A DNA stretch of 64,000 nucleotides from Jeotgalibacillus sp. ET6 (GCF_029667115.1 NZ_JARUIU010000005.1:1-64000); one strand, 5' to 3'; shown: positions 18,412-27,360, counted from the stretch's first letter. Translations and numbers: made by a program. The notes: generated by a model from the sequence alone, not told the origin.

Positions 18412-18586
18412 ATTATTTCAATCTCCTTTGTATTGTGAATCATCTATTTCATACACATCGCTATGATCGCTTAGAAGACTGCGATAGCTTTTCATCGTTG
18501 TCCTTATAAAGATATATAGGGCGAACTCTGCCCAAGTCGCATTTAGGTCAGCCGGCCAAACAGCCGCTTAACCGAATCGTCGACTC

Positions 18587-18660
18587 TGCTTAGAATTAAA
18601 AGGCTGCATTAAAATTTCTGCTTCTAAGCAAAAAATAAAACTCGGTCATATGCCGAGTGC
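18587..18660 (-). promoter_or_regulatory. Structured cshA leader with a terminator-like hairpin
   Basis: On the minus strand ACTCGG (18653-18658) pairs with CCGAGT (18640-18645), followed by TTTATTTTTT, as in an intrinsic terminator. Immediately downstream, TGCTTAGAA (18622-18630) pairs with TTCTAAGCA (18587-18595). Both lie 175-250 bases before the cshA start and after the terminator of the upstream gene, so they may form an attenuation device. Confidence 0.5.
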
Positions 18661-18711
18661 GCCAAAGATGCCAATTTTTATAAAATTGGTCTTCATGTTG
18701 ATAAAGACAAC

Positions 18712-18746
18712 CAACAAAAAAATACACTCTTCTATTTTAAAAGAGC
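18712..18746 (-). terminator. Terminator of the esterase gene
   Basis: Minus-strand GCTCTTTT/AAGAG hairpin followed by seven U, about 60 bases past the esterase stop. Confidence 0.65.
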
Positions 18747-18806
18747 TCATTGCACAAATGTACCAGATGTCTTAGTTATCTTATCACGCATTTTAGCAAA
18801 AGACAA

Positions 18807-19529
18807 TCACCCATCATCGGGGTGATCGGTCCTTGACAAAAAGAAAGCGATTTCTTTGAAAAGCGCTTCACTGTCGGCTCCATAGCAGATAAGGTGTTTG
18901 GACGTTTTTGATAAATATAATTTTTTTTCATAGGTGCCGATCCGGTCGTATACAAAACGGGCTGCGCGGGGCGGAACAATTCCGTCCATCTCCCCCTGGG
19001 CAATAAAGGTTGGAATCGTCACCTGGGATAGTAGAGGAACAGTTGCTTTCGCGATCTTCCGGAATTCACGCATCGCACGGACCGGAGTATGAATGAGCTT
19101 GTATTTATAATGGCCAAACCATTCATTTTCATTCAGTTTTTTGCTCCAGATGTCTTTAATAAGGATGTTTACATCTTTTGCAATCTGCTTTGTATTTACA
19201 TACATCGCTGCGGCACTTAATAGCACGAGTTTGCTGACGGGGTAGTGAATGGCAAGGTAAGAAGCAATTAATCCGCCCATGGAAAAACCGACGACATACA
19301 CCTCATCACAATACAGCCACAGACGCTTTAACTCTTCCTCTGCAAACGTAATCCACTCAACTGCCGTCGTTTCCCTCAAATTGAGCTTTCTGCCATGCCC
19401 CGGCAGCACCGGAACAGAAATAATCCAGTCTGTATGTTCTCTTAAATATCGGGCGAGAGGATTCACCTCATAGGCACCGCCCGTAAAACCATGTATCAGC
19501 AAACAGCCCTTCTGACCCACATCCATCAC
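18807..19529 (-). CDS. Alpha/beta hydrolase, carboxylesterase-like
   Basis: This 240-residue protein has an alpha/beta hydrolase fold with oxyanion segment LLIHGFTGGAYEV near residues 10-22. The nucleophile is the Ser of VVGFSMGGLIASYL at about residue 91, the acid lies in AQGEMDGIVPP, and the His in SKTSKHLICYG. It resembles the Est30/YvaK carboxylesterases. It is not in the B. subtilis murF-cshA interval, so it appears to be an insertion in an otherwise conserved block. The substrate is unknown. Confidence 0.85.
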   Translation of the reverse strand: MMDVGQKGCLLIHGFTGGAYEVNPLARYLREHTDWIISVPVLPGHGRKLNLRETTAVEWITFAEEELKRLWLYCDEVYVVGFSMGGLIASYLAIHYPVSKLVLLSAAAMYVNTKQIAKDVNILIKDIWSKKLNENEWFGHYKYKLIHTPVRAMREFRKIAKATVPLLSQVTIPTFIAQGEMDGIVPPRAARFVYDRIGTYEKKLYLSKTSKHLICYGADSEALFKEIAFFLSRTDHPDDG

Positions 19530-19589
19530 TCCTGCTTTCTTCTCTAAGTATTTACTTTTACCCTAAAATAAAAGCAGTAAAGCCACGGT

Positions 19590-19631
19590 GAAAAAGAAAA
19601 ACATTCCCACCCCTATTTAGGGATGAGAATG
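19590..19631 (-). terminator. Terminator of ddl-murF
   Basis: Minus-strand CATTCTCATCCCT pairs with AGGGGTGGGAATG, followed by TTTTTCTTTTT, just after the murF stop. Confidence 0.92.
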
Positions 19632-19642
19632 AACAGGTTTGT

Positions 19643-21016
19643 TTATCTTAACGCTTCTACCACTTCTTCAAGCTGCATGCCGCGGGAACCTTTTACAAGC
19701 AGCAAGTCGCCTTTGGCCGTCAGTTCCTGCAAAATGGAGATCAGCTCTTTTTTATTTTGACCGAACGTGCGGACGCGTCCTTTAGGGAATTGCTTGAGTG
19801 CCTCTTCCCCAATCCATTGGCCTCTGTCGCCGAATGTCAGAACGAAATCAATTTTATCAGGATTCAGCTCCCTGCCGATTTCACGGTGAAACACTTCTTC
19901 CTCTGTTCCAAGCTCAAGCATATCTCCAAGCAGCAGGATTTTACGGCCCTGCCCCTGTACTTCTTCAGCAAACGCAATGGCAGCTCTCATTGAGGTAGGG
20001 CTGGCATTATACGCATCATTAATAATGATTTCCCCTTTAGAGCCTTCCACCTTCTCCATGCGCATTGCTGTCAGTTTCATCTGCGAAAAGCCCTGTGTAA
20101 TAGACTGTGTGTCCATCCCCAGGTGAAGCGCTACTTTAATAGCGGCAAGTGCGTTCAGCACATTATGCTTGCCGAGGACAGGTACATCAATCCATTCACC
20201 GGTTCCGTCATTTAAATAAACCCGGCTGCCTTCTTCGGACATCTCAATTTTTTTCGGGCTAAAGTCATTGTTCTCACCGTAGCCGTAGGATGAAGTACGA
20301 AAGCCTTTAGAGGATGCGACAAGATCTGTCAGCAATGGCTCATCCCCATAATAGAACAGAATTCCTTCTTCACTTAGTCCTTCTGAAATTTCAAATTTTG
20401 CTTTGGCGATGCCCTCTCTTGAACCGAGGTCCTGAAGATGCGATTCGCCAATATTAGTGATCACAGCAATTTCAGGCTGTGCAAGCTCTGTTAGAAACGC
20501 GATCTGCCGGAACCCGCTCATGCCCATTTCAAGGACAGAAACTTCTGTATCTTCCTCTACATCGAGCAGTGTTAATGGGAGGCCCAGCTGGTTGTTGAAG
20601 TTTCCCTCTGTTTTTTGGACCTTGAAAGAATTGGACAAAATACCCGCAATCATGTCCTTGGTCGTCGTTTTACCGTTGCTGCCGGTAATCGCGACCACTT
20701 TAAAAGAAGCCTGCTGTCTGTATACACGGGCAAGCTTTTGAAGAGCAATCTCGGGATCTTTTACGATCAATACAGGAACCCCGGCCGGAGGCGTACCCGC
20801 GTCCTCCTGCCAAAGTGAAGCGCCAGCTCCTATTTCAAAAGCCTGATCGACATATTGATGGCCATCCACTTTTTCTCCCCGAAACGGAATAAATAAATTT
20901 CCGCTCTTCAGTGTGCGCGTGTTGATGCTTGCACCTTCAATCACCGTGTCATGAAAAGCGGGTTCCGGGGGGTTAATCCCAAGCATGTCAGCAATTTGCT
21001 TTAATGTACGCTTCAT
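19643..21016 (-). CDS. murF: UDP-MurNAc-tripeptide:D-Ala-D-Ala ligase
   Basis: This 457-residue Mur ligase adds the D-Ala-D-Ala dipeptide to the cytoplasmic peptidoglycan precursor. The ATP loop is AITGSNGKTTTKD (near residue 110), with central motif TNIGESHLQDLGSREGIA and C-terminal segment INDAYNASPTSMRAAI. Its start is preceded by AAGGAG with 8-base spacing and follows ddl by 12 bases, so the product of ddl and its consumer are co-made. Confidence 0.97.
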   Translation of the reverse strand: MKRTLKQIADMLGINPPEPAFHDTVIEGASINTRTLKSGNLFIPFRGEKVDGHQYVDQAFEIGAGASLWQEDAGTPPAGVPVLIVKDPEIALQKLARVYRQQASFKVVAITGSNGKTTTKDMIAGILSNSFKVQKTEGNFNNQLGLPLTLLDVEEDTEVSVLEMGMSGFRQIAFLTELAQPEIAVITNIGESHLQDLGSREGIAKAKFEISEGLSEEGILFYYGDEPLLTDLVASSKGFRTSSYGYGENNDFSPKKIEMSEEGSRVYLNDGTGEWIDVPVLGKHNVLNALAAIKVALHLGMDTQSITQGFSQMKLTAMRMEKVEGSKGEIIINDAYNASPTSMRAAIAFAEEVQGQGRKILLLGDMLELGTEEEVFHREIGRELNPDKIDFVLTFGDRGQWIGEEALKQFPKGRVRTFGQNKKELISILQELTAKGDLLLVKGSRGMQLEEVVEALR

Positions 21017-21028
21017 TTGAAAAACTCC

Positions 21029-22111
21029 TTATACGGTATATTTAATTTTTTGCTTTTCATTATGGCGCTCAATTCCAAGAGCAACCAATTTTTCGATCAA
21101 CTCGGAATAAGGTACGCCTGAGTTTTCCCATAGAAGCGGAAACATGCTGTACGGAGTGAAGCCGGGCATCGTGTTAATTTCATTAATATAAATTTCATTG
21201 TCTTCAGTAACAAAGAAATCAGCACGGACCAGTCCTGAGCAATCGACAGCCTGGAAAGCTGTTTTCGCCATTTGCTGCAGCGTCTCAGCCATCCCCTCCG
21301 GCAATTCAGCCGGGATGATCATGACAGAATCGCCGTCTACGTATTTTGCTTTATAGTCGTAAAAGTCTTTTTTCGCTTTAATTTCGCCGGGAACGGACAT
21401 TTCGGGCAAATCATTTCCCAAAACCCCGATTTCAATTTCTCTCGCCTTAACTCCCTGCTCCACAATAATTTTACGGTCATATAAAAAGGCTTCTGCAAAG
21501 CCATTTTGAAGTTCATCACGGTTTGTGCATTTGCTGATGCCGACACTAGAACCAAGATTGGCTGGTTTGATAAAGCACGGATAGCCAATTTCCTGCTCCA
21601 CTTTTTTGTACGCTGCTTCACGATCTTTATCCCATGTGCTTCTGATAAAGGATACGTAGGAAACCTGCGGAAGTCCTGCTTCTTTAAATAGATTTTTCAT
21701 AATGACTTTATCCATGCCGGCAGATGAAGCTAACACGCCGTTGCCAACATACGGCAGATTGAGTACTTCCATAAGTCCCTGAACCGTGCCATCTTCTCCA
21801 TTGGGTCCATGAAGCAGCGGGAATATAATATCGTATCCGCCGTCACGATCATCAGTCGTCTGAAGAGAAGTCGACTGCAAGCCTTCAGCAGCAGACACGC
21901 TTTGCTCGGAACCGAATTGAAGGGCCGCTACATCTTCAACAGGACTTTTAAGCGATGCGCCTTTTCTCCATTCTCCTTCTGGTGATATAAAAACGGGATC
22001 AATTTCAAACTTCTCAAGATCAAGCGCCTGAATAACCGCTTTTGCTGTCAGAAGCGATACTTCATGTTCAGCTGATTTTCCTCCAAATAACAAACATAAC
22101 TTTGTTTTCAT
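21029..22111 (-). CDS. ddl: D-alanine--D-alanine ligase
   Basis: This 360-residue ATP-grasp enzyme joins two D-alanines. Visible motifs are [13 protein letters not shown] at the N-terminus, [15 protein letters not shown] near residue 99, [14 protein letters not shown] near 185, and [20 protein letters not shown] near the C-terminus. It lies beside murF as in B. subtilis. Position 22112-22326 holds the divergent promoter region with no further gene seen. Confidence 0.97.
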   Translation of the reverse strand: MKTKLCLLFGGKSAEHEVSLLTAKAVIQALDLEKFEIDPVFISPEGEWRKGASLKSPVEDVAALQFGSEQSVSAAEGLQSTSLQTTDDRDGGYDIIFPLLHGPNGEDGTVQGLMEVLNLPYVGNGVLASSAGMDKVIMKNLFKEAGLPQVSYVSFIRSTWDKDREAAYKKVEQEIGYPCFIKPANLGSSVGISKCTNRDELQNGFAEAFLYDRKIIVEQGVKAREIEIGVLGNDLPEMSVPGEIKAKKDFYDYKAKYVDGDSVMIIPAELPEGMAETLQQMAKTAFQAVDCSGLVRADFFVTEDNEIYINEINTMPGFTPYSMFPLLWENSGVPYSELIEKLVALGIERHNEKQKIKYTV

Positions 22112-22326
22112 TTATAATGTCCTCCAATTAATTCATGGTTGTAGAGAAATTCGGCTCTAATTTTTGCATACTTTTCTATTTTAACATGTTTACAAGATTT
22201 ATTGATGAGATTGTAGTCGGGTCTTTTCTTTGCCCAATATACCAAATGAACCGGATGGTGACGAGCAGAAAGAAAATGGTCGGATTATTCAGAAAAGATG
22301 TACTTTAATATCTCCCTCTTTTTCTC

Positions 22327-22355
22327 TTAACAAATGAGAAGCAAGACGATATAAT
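22327..22355 (+). promoter_or_regulatory. SigA promoter of the symporter gene
   Basis: TTAACA (22327-22332) and a perfect TATAAT (22350-22355) are separated by 17 bases, 42 bases before the ATG. Confidence 0.82.
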
Positions 22356-22396
22356 CCTTCTATTAAATACAGTTGTACACATCAGGAGGACTCATC

Positions 22397-23584
22397 ATGA
22401 AAAAGATCGGTTTACTTCCAAGAATCATCCTCGCTATTGCCTTAGGGGTTGTGATCGGCAGCTTTGCCCCTGAAGGCTTAATCAGGGTTTTTGCTACATT
22501 TAATGATTTATTCGGCAACTTTTTAAACTTTGCCATCCCGCTTATTATTATTGCGTTTATTGCACCAGGGATCGGCGCAATGGGCAGAGGGGCCGGTAAA
22601 ATTCTTGGTCTGACAACCGGAATTGCCTACGCCTCCACAATTGCAGCGGGTCTGCTTGCATACGGAGCAGCATCACTTCTTTATCCCGTGTTAATGGAAA
22701 ATCAGGCCGCCCAAGCTTTTGATGATCCAGAAACCGCGCTGCTGCCCGGATTCTTTGAGGTCGAAATGGCTCCTTTAATGGGTGTGATGACCGCACTTCT
22801 TTTAGCCTTCGTCCTTGGAATCGGCATGGCATCTTTAAAAAGCTCGTATTTGCTGAATATTTTAGAGGAATTTCGAAAAATCATTCAGCAGCTCATTGAA
22901 AAAATCATCATTCCTCTTCTCCCTTTTCATATTTTCGGCATTTTCGCCAATATGACGCAAGGCGGGCAGGTAAGCTCAATATTAAGTGTATTTTTGAAAG
23001 TCTTTATCATGATTATTGTTCTTCATATACTTTATTTGTTTATTCAATATTCCATTGCGGGTTCATTGCGCAGGCAGTCCCCCGTAAAGATGTTAAAAAC
23101 CATGCTTCCTGCTTACTTTACAGCTCTCGGCACCCAATCTTCCGCTTCTACGATTCCGGTCACCCTGGAGCGGACGAAAAAAACAGGTGTCCGCGGACGT
23201 ATTGCAGATTTTTGTGTTCCGCTTTTAGCTACTGTTCATTTATCCGGCAGCACCATTACACTTGTCAGCTGTGCAATGGCAGTAATGCTCATAAATGGAC
23301 AGACCGCTGATTTTGATATGATTCTGCGCTTTATCTTAATGCTTGGCATCACCATGATTGCAGCACCTGGTGTTCCAGGAGGAGCGGTTGTTGCATCGCT
23401 TGGGCTGCTTGAATCCATCCTCGGTTTCACAGGAACGATGACCTCCCTGATGCTTGCTCTTTACCTGGCACAGGACAGCTTCGGTACAGCCTGCAATGTT
23501 ACAGGCGACGGTGCCATCTCCTCAATCGTTGACCGGTTTTCAAACGAAGCTGCCGGTGATACAGACAAAGTGAAAACAGGCTGA
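22397..23584 (+). CDS. Dicarboxylate/amino acid:cation symporter (DAACS family)
   Basis: This 395-residue membrane protein has about eight helices plus re-entrant loops. The family signatures are a serine-rich stretch (ALGTQSSASTIPVTL) and FCVPLLATVHLSGST, with a C-terminal DSFGTACNVTGDGA segment in place of the usual D-R-x-R-T-x-N-V. This class moves dicarboxylates or amino acids with Na+ or H+; the substrate cannot be read. I chose ATG 22397 after AGGAGG rather than an upstream in-frame ATG that has no such site. A family A repeat follows. Confidence 0.9.
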   Translation: MKKIGLLPRIILAIALGVVIGSFAPEGLIRVFATFNDLFGNFLNFAIPLIIIAFIAPGIGAMGRGAGKILGLTTGIAYASTIAAGLLAYGAASLLYPVLMENQAAQAFDDPETALLPGFFEVEMAPLMGVMTALLLAFVLGIGMASLKSSYLLNILEEFRKIIQQLIEKIIIPLLPFHIFGIFANMTQGGQVSSILSVFLKVFIMIIVLHILYLFIQYSIAGSLRRQSPVKMLKTMLPAYFTALGTQSSASTIPVTLERTKKTGVRGRIADFCVPLLATVHLSGSTITLVSCAMAVMLINGQTADFDMILRFILMLGITMIAAPGVPGGAVVASLGLLESILGFTGTMTSLMLALYLAQDSFGTACNVTGDGAISSIVDRFSNEAAGDTDKVKTG

Positions 23585-23602
23585 ATTAGCCGAAAATGAA
23601 AA

Positions 23603-23822
23603 GAGCTTGGGACAAAAGTGTCTCAAGCTCTTTGACGGTTCGGCTGCGGTTCAGGTGGACGCTTTCCGCAGGGACGGCGCTGAGCCCTCCTCAAGGCTTC
23701 GCCTTGCGGGGTCTCAGCTTGCCGTCATATCCTGCAGGAGTCCCCACCTTCCGCTACGCTCACCTATTACTTTTAATAAATATATCCTCTCTTTTTAAAA
23801 CTTTTTTGAGTTTTGTCCCAGC
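23603..23822 (+). repeat. Family A repeat, intact copy A2
   Basis: The ends GAGCTTGGGACAAAA and TTTTGTCCCAGC pair. Compared with copy A1, the sixth base after GGG has changed from T to A and its partner from A to T, a compensatory pair. The internal CGCAGGGACGGCGCTGAGC and GTCTCAGCTTGCCGTC arms are present too. It separates the symporter gene from the next small gene. Confidence 0.85.
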
Positions 23823-23903
23823 ATCTTCTTATAGAGAGAAACTAACTTTTCTTGTACCATCAATGCATCATTTGCACTATATTAAAATCAAGAAGGAGGC
23901 GTT

Positions 23904-24152
23904 ATGGATATGGACCTTTTTTTACTCCTATTCATCATTTGTCCTGTCATTGTGCTTATTACATCCGCTGCCGGTTTTTTTCTTTTTCCTAAAAGGTATA
24001 TCATGCCGCTCGTTACGTTTGGTGTCTTTACTGTTTTGATGTTTGTATTCTTCAACCAGAGCTTTTTTATTTGGGTCATCATGTATACCTGTCTTTCTGC
24101 TGTCATCACATTCTTGTTTACATTTATTAGAAATCGTAAACTGGCAGCGTGA
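23904..24152 (+). CDS. Small membrane protein, YbeF/DUF2651-like
   Basis: This 82-residue protein has three hydrophobic segments (about 4-28, 32-48 and 52-74) and a basic C-terminus RNRKLA. The start follows AAGGAGG. The sequence pattern FFLFPKRYIMPLVTFGVFT recalls the B. subtilis YbeF family, whose function is unknown. Confidence 0.75.
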   Translation: MDMDLFLLLFIICPVIVLITSAAGFFLFPKRYIMPLVTFGVFTVLMFVFFNQSFFIWVIMYTCLSAVITFLFTFIRNRKLAA

Positions 24153-24181
24153 TTTTGAGACCTGTTCGCTGAATATTATTA

Positions 24182-24226
24182 AACCCGCTTGAACCGGTTC
24201 AATTCGGTCTCAGGCGGCTTTTCATT
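24182..24226. terminator. Bidirectional hairpin between the small membrane gene and the SMR pair
   Basis: CCGCTTGAACCG pairs with CGGTCTCAGGCGG with one mismatch and one bulge. T-rich sequence follows on the plus strand and TTTAATAAT on the minus strand. Confidence 0.65.
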
Positions 24227-24277
24227 TTGCTGCAGTTTAAGCACATGTTGCTCAGGCTTTACTAAATACGATCCAGG

Positions 24278-24595
24278 TTATCCTGATACGAGTCGTAAGC
24301 CTATAACTCCGGTGACAATCATTCCTACAAATAACAGCTTTCTAACGTCTTTGCTTTCCTTAAAAAACAGCATCCCCACAGCTACACTGCCGACTGCCCC
24401 GATGCCTGTCCAAATTCCATACCCTGTGCCGACCGGAACCTCAAGAAGGGCCAGTGATAAGAGATAAAAACTGATTCCTCCAGTTAGAACAGACGAGACA
24501 AAGTATTTTGTTTTCGTGAACCCCTCTGAAAGCTTCATGGAAAGAACAAAAAGCACTTCAAAGATTCCCGCTACTCCGAGTAAAATCCAAGCCAT
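24278..24595 (-). CDS. SMR-family transporter subunit 2
   Basis: This 105-residue protein has four helices and the SMR signature, a membrane Glu in GVAGIFEVLFVLSMK (Glu13) and VPVGTGYGIWTGIGAVGSV. Members exchange protons for cations such as quaternary amines or guanidinium. It begins immediately after its partner, so they probably form a paired heteromer as in YkkCD or YvdRS. Confidence 0.9.
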   Translation of the reverse strand: MAWILLGVAGIFEVLFVLSMKLSEGFTKTKYFVSSVLTGGISFYLLSLALLEVPVGTGYGIWTGIGAVGSVAVGMLFFKESKDVRKLLFVGMIVTGVIGLRLVSG

Positions 24596-24949
24596 TTACT
24601 GTTCACCTGCCTTTACTTCTTCTGTTGAATCAACCAGCTTTAATCCGACGATTCCCCCCACTAATAGAAGCAGGAAGAATACCTTTGCGATACTGACGAA
24701 TTCTCCAAAGAAAATCATCCCGATTACTGCTGTTCCAACCGCCCCAATCCCCGTAAAGGTAGCATAAGCTGTTCCAACCGGGATTTGCTTCATTGCTTTT
24801 GATAAAAGATAAAAACTCACCGTGATGAAAAAAATCGTAATAATGGAGGGAATCAAATTCGTAAATCCTTCCGAAAATTTCAATCCGAGTGCCCAGATAA
24901 TCTCTGTCACACCTGCTGCAATTAAATAGATCCAAGCCAATTTATACAC
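24596..24949 (-). CDS. SMR-family transporter subunit 1
   Basis: This 117-residue protein has four helices, with the membrane Glu in TEIIWALGLK (Glu16) and IPVGTAYATFTGIGAVGTA. It has a short charged tail. It is nine bases after the TetR gene, an arrangement like B. subtilis yvdT-yvdS-yvdR. No guanidine riboswitch fold is visible upstream, so control is probably by the TetR protein. Confidence 0.9.
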   Translation of the reverse strand: MYKLAWIYLIAAGVTEIIWALGLKFSEGFTNLIPSIITIFFITVSFYLLSKAMKQIPVGTAYATFTGIGAVGTAVIGMIFFGEFVSIAKVFFLLLLVGGIVGLKLVDSTEEVKAGEQ

Positions 24950-24958
24950 CCTTCCTGA

Positions 24959-25519
24959 TTACGTTAAATTTGAACGAAAAACCGTCCATACTGCCTGCTG
25001 TCTTTTTACATATTCCTCTTCTGTATATAGATGTGATTCAATCGCCAGCCCGTCAATGAGGGCATAGAACACAGCCAGTAAATTTTCTGTATCATTCTCA
25101 TTTTTTGCCGTTTGGGCTATTTTTCTCCGGATAATCTGCGACGCCTGCCCTTCCATCTCACCAAATATGACCTTCATTTCACTCTTAAATTCCACGGGCG
25201 GATAAAAAAGCATCCTGTGCAGAAAGTGAGTTTCCATTCCCCCTTTTTGAGGATCAGAAAGATTTATATAGATTTCATGCAGCTGCATGACCGGATCCTT
25301 TTCAGCCAGCTGCTTTTCAATATCAATGATTCGTTCACTTTCCTTTGTTACCGCATCTCTATATACGGCAAGAAACAATTCGCCCTTCGACTTAAAATGA
25401 GCATAAAAAGAAGATTTTCTAATCCCAACCTTTTGAACAATTTTAGCGATTGAGGTTCCTTCATATCCATGTTCAATAAAAAGTTCTATAGCTGCTTGCC
25501 TTAATTTTTGTTCCGTCAA
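24959..25519 (-). CDS. TetR/AcrR-family repressor of the SMR pair
   Basis: This 186-residue protein has an N-terminal TetR HTH (LRQAAIELFIEHGYEGTSI then VGIRKSSFYAHFKSKGELF) and a variable ligand-binding C-terminal region. I chose TTG at 25519, five bases after AGGTGA, over a GTG nine bases upstream that is part of the ribosome binding site. It resembles YvdT. A candidate operator lies just upstream, implying autoregulation and ligand-controlled efflux. Confidence 0.88.
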   Translation of the reverse strand: MTEQKLRQAAIELFIEHGYEGTSIAKIVQKVGIRKSSFYAHFKSKGELFLAVYRDAVTKESERIIDIEKQLAEKDPVMQLHEIYINLSDPQKGGMETHFLHRMLFYPPVEFKSEMKVIFGEMEGQASQIIRRKIAQTAKNENDTENLLAVFYALIDGLAIESHLYTEEEYVKRQQAVWTVFRSNLT

Positions 25520-25540
25520 CTGGATCACCTCTCTATACTT

Positions 25541-25560
25541 TACCTACCGATCGTTCGTTT
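25541..25560. promoter_or_regulatory. Candidate TetR operator
   Basis: TACCGATCGTTC is an imperfect palindrome centred on CGATCG, 22-40 bases upstream of the TetR start. Size and position suit a TetR-family operator. Confidence 0.45.
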
Positions 25561-25655
25561 CTAATTTACTAGACTTCGATACAATAATCAAGTTTTTTTG
25601 CTTTTTGACCATCCTTTTGTATGATTAGACTATACAGATCACTGAGGAGGCTTCA

Positions 25656-26741
25656 ATGAAAACCATCATACTGGCAGGCGGCGGGCACACGCATCTGTCG
25701 ATTTTAAAACAGCTTACTAAATCAAATAATAATGATATCAAGTGGATCTTGGTTTCAAGTGACGATTATCAGTATTATTCCGGCATGTTTTCCGGATATA
25801 TTGAAGGCCTCTATTCGCTTGAGGACATCCGGATTCATTTGCCAAGTCTGGCTGCAAAAGCAAACTGCGAATTTTATCAGGGATCAGTCGATACGATCGA
25901 TCCTTTTCAGAAGATTATTTCTGTCAACGGACAAAGCTTTTCCTATGACTACCTTTCACTGGATATCGGCTCACATACAACGAATCCAGCAATACCCGGA
26001 CTGAAAAATGAACTGACGCGCTTAAAGCCTGCACATACATTTCCTGATCATATTAACGAATTGCATGTGTCACGACAGACAGCCGTTATTGGCGGAGGGG
26101 CTGCAGCATGCGAAATGGCGCTGTCTCTAGCGGCCTGGAAGCGCAAGCATCAAAGGAGATATGATCAAATTTCGCTTATCTATTCCGGAACTCTTCTTCA
26201 AAAGCATGGTCGTAAAGCCCAGCAGATCATGCACCGGCTCATGAAGGAGAACTCGATCAAGCTGTATGAAGATGAACGGGCCAAAAAGATTGTCAGCAAA
26301 AAAGTTGTCACCGCAAACCGAACAGTCATCCCCTTTGATCAGCTTCTATATTTAGGCGGGGCATATCCACCTGAACTCCTAAAGGAATCCGGACTCCCTG
26401 TAGATGAAAAGGGATTCCTGGAGGTAAATGGCATGCTTCAATCTCCTGATTTTCCATCCATCTTTGGAGCAGGTGACTGCATTACTTTGTCTACTCATCC
26501 GGAAATGGAGAAAAACGGCGTGCACGCGGTTAAACAGGGAGAGGTCTTATGGCACAATCTTAACGCGGTCGCAACAAAAGAACCGTTGATGGACTACCAG
26601 CCTCAAAAAAACAGTCTGGCCATCCTTTCCACCGGCTATAAAAAAGGGCTGCTTCTAAGAGGTAAAACATCCCTATACGGCTCCCTGCCCTGGCAGCTCA
26701 AAAACTATATTGACCGGAAATTTATGAAAGAATACCAGTAA
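25656..26741 (+). CDS. FAD/NAD(P)-dependent oxidoreductase (NDH-2-like)
   Basis: This 361-residue two-Rossmann flavoprotein has an N-terminal FAD-binding loop IILAGGGHTHLSIL, an NAD(P) loop AVIGGGAAACEMALSL near residue 146, and a C-terminal FAD motif SIFGAGDCITL. The GGGHTH start and overall length are like the NDH-2-like oxidoreductases related to the N-terminal half of SelD fusions. No CxxC redox pair is visible, so a quinone reductase is more likely than a disulfide reductase. The substrate is unknown. It has its own terminator. Confidence 0.85.
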   Translation: MKTIILAGGGHTHLSILKQLTKSNNNDIKWILVSSDDYQYYSGMFSGYIEGLYSLEDIRIHLPSLAAKANCEFYQGSVDTIDPFQKIISVNGQSFSYDYLSLDIGSHTTNPAIPGLKNELTRLKPAHTFPDHINELHVSRQTAVIGGGAAACEMALSLAAWKRKHQRRYDQISLIYSGTLLQKHGRKAQQIMHRLMKENSIKLYEDERAKKIVSKKVVTANRTVIPFDQLLYLGGAYPPELLKESGLPVDEKGFLEVNGMLQSPDFPSIFGAGDCITLSTHPEMEKNGVHAVKQGEVLWHNLNAVATKEPLMDYQPQKNSLAILSTGYKKGLLLRGKTSLYGSLPWQLKNYIDRKFMKEYQ

Positions 26742-26743
26742 CA

Positions 26744-26778
26744 AAAAGAGGTTGCGACAACTATGTCGCAACCTCTTT
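26744..26778 (+). terminator. Terminator after the flavoprotein gene
   Basis: AAAGAGGTTGCGACA pairs with TGTCGCAACCTCTTT around a four-base loop two bases after the stop. The U-run is short (TTT). Confidence 0.75.
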
Positions 26779-26940
26779 GCTGCTGGTTTACAGCACTTTT
26801 TTATCGGCCTCATTTGCCAGGGACGGCGTCAAAGTCCAGCGCTTCAGTGCGCAGTCCCTTCCAGCACAGCCCTATTTATGTTCTCATCTTAAAGAACAGA
26901 CTCAATTCACACTGCTCTAGCGGGTACCTTCACAGATCAT
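26779..26940. other. Unassigned stretch
   Basis: No gene seen. A CCAGGGACGGCGTC segment recalls family A repeats, so this may be an old decayed copy. Confidence 0.3.
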
Positions 26941-27247
26941 TTACTTACTTTTTAATAGATTTATGTATATCACTAAGACAATGATTCCTGCAATAATACT
27001 GGTTAAGAAAATAACTCCTCCAATGGAACCTAGAAATTCCAATGCAAACGGAAGAATAAGAGTCAAAAAATCCGGCCGTCATAAGAAAGAAACCAACTGC
27101 ACCAGCTAACTTATCTTTATCTCCCTTAAAGGTATGCTCACTATAGCCAGCGATCAAAGAAAACTTCTTCTTTTTCCAAATTAAATTACTAAAAAAGAAA
27201 AGCATCAAACTTACCAGAACACATGTAACAACCCCACCCACAAGCAT
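26941..27247 (-). pseudogene. Frameshifted DUF3784-like small membrane protein
   Basis: From ATG 27247 (after GGAGGTG) the frame encodes a helix, then KKFSLIAGYSEHTFKGDKDK, then a second helix typical of DUF3784-type proteins. At a run of six T on the coding strand (27065-27070) the frame changes. Removing one T continues as LTLILPFALEFLGSIGGVIF and a further helix ending IYINLLKSK with a stop at 26941. So one base appears added to a T5 run. It may be a true pseudogene, a slippage-controlled gene or a sequencing error. Confidence 0.65.
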
Positions 27248-27360
27248 CCAAGCACCTCCAACTGCAACTCTCACCAATCCCATTTATCATCAAAGAATTT
27301 AGGTTCTTGTCCTTAGCCTGCCCCCCAAACACTAAAAAATCAAGCCGTCAGGATCGGTTC

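Noticed and set aside
24950-25655. Guanidine riboswitch for the SMR efflux pair
   Set aside because: The region upstream of the pair is a TetR gene, and no conserved guanidine-I landmarks are visible. Control by the TetR protein is the simpler reading.
26779-26940. Possible family A repeat after the flavoprotein gene
   Set aside because: Only a short CAGGGACGGCG match is visible; without the paired arms I cannot separate a decayed copy from chance.
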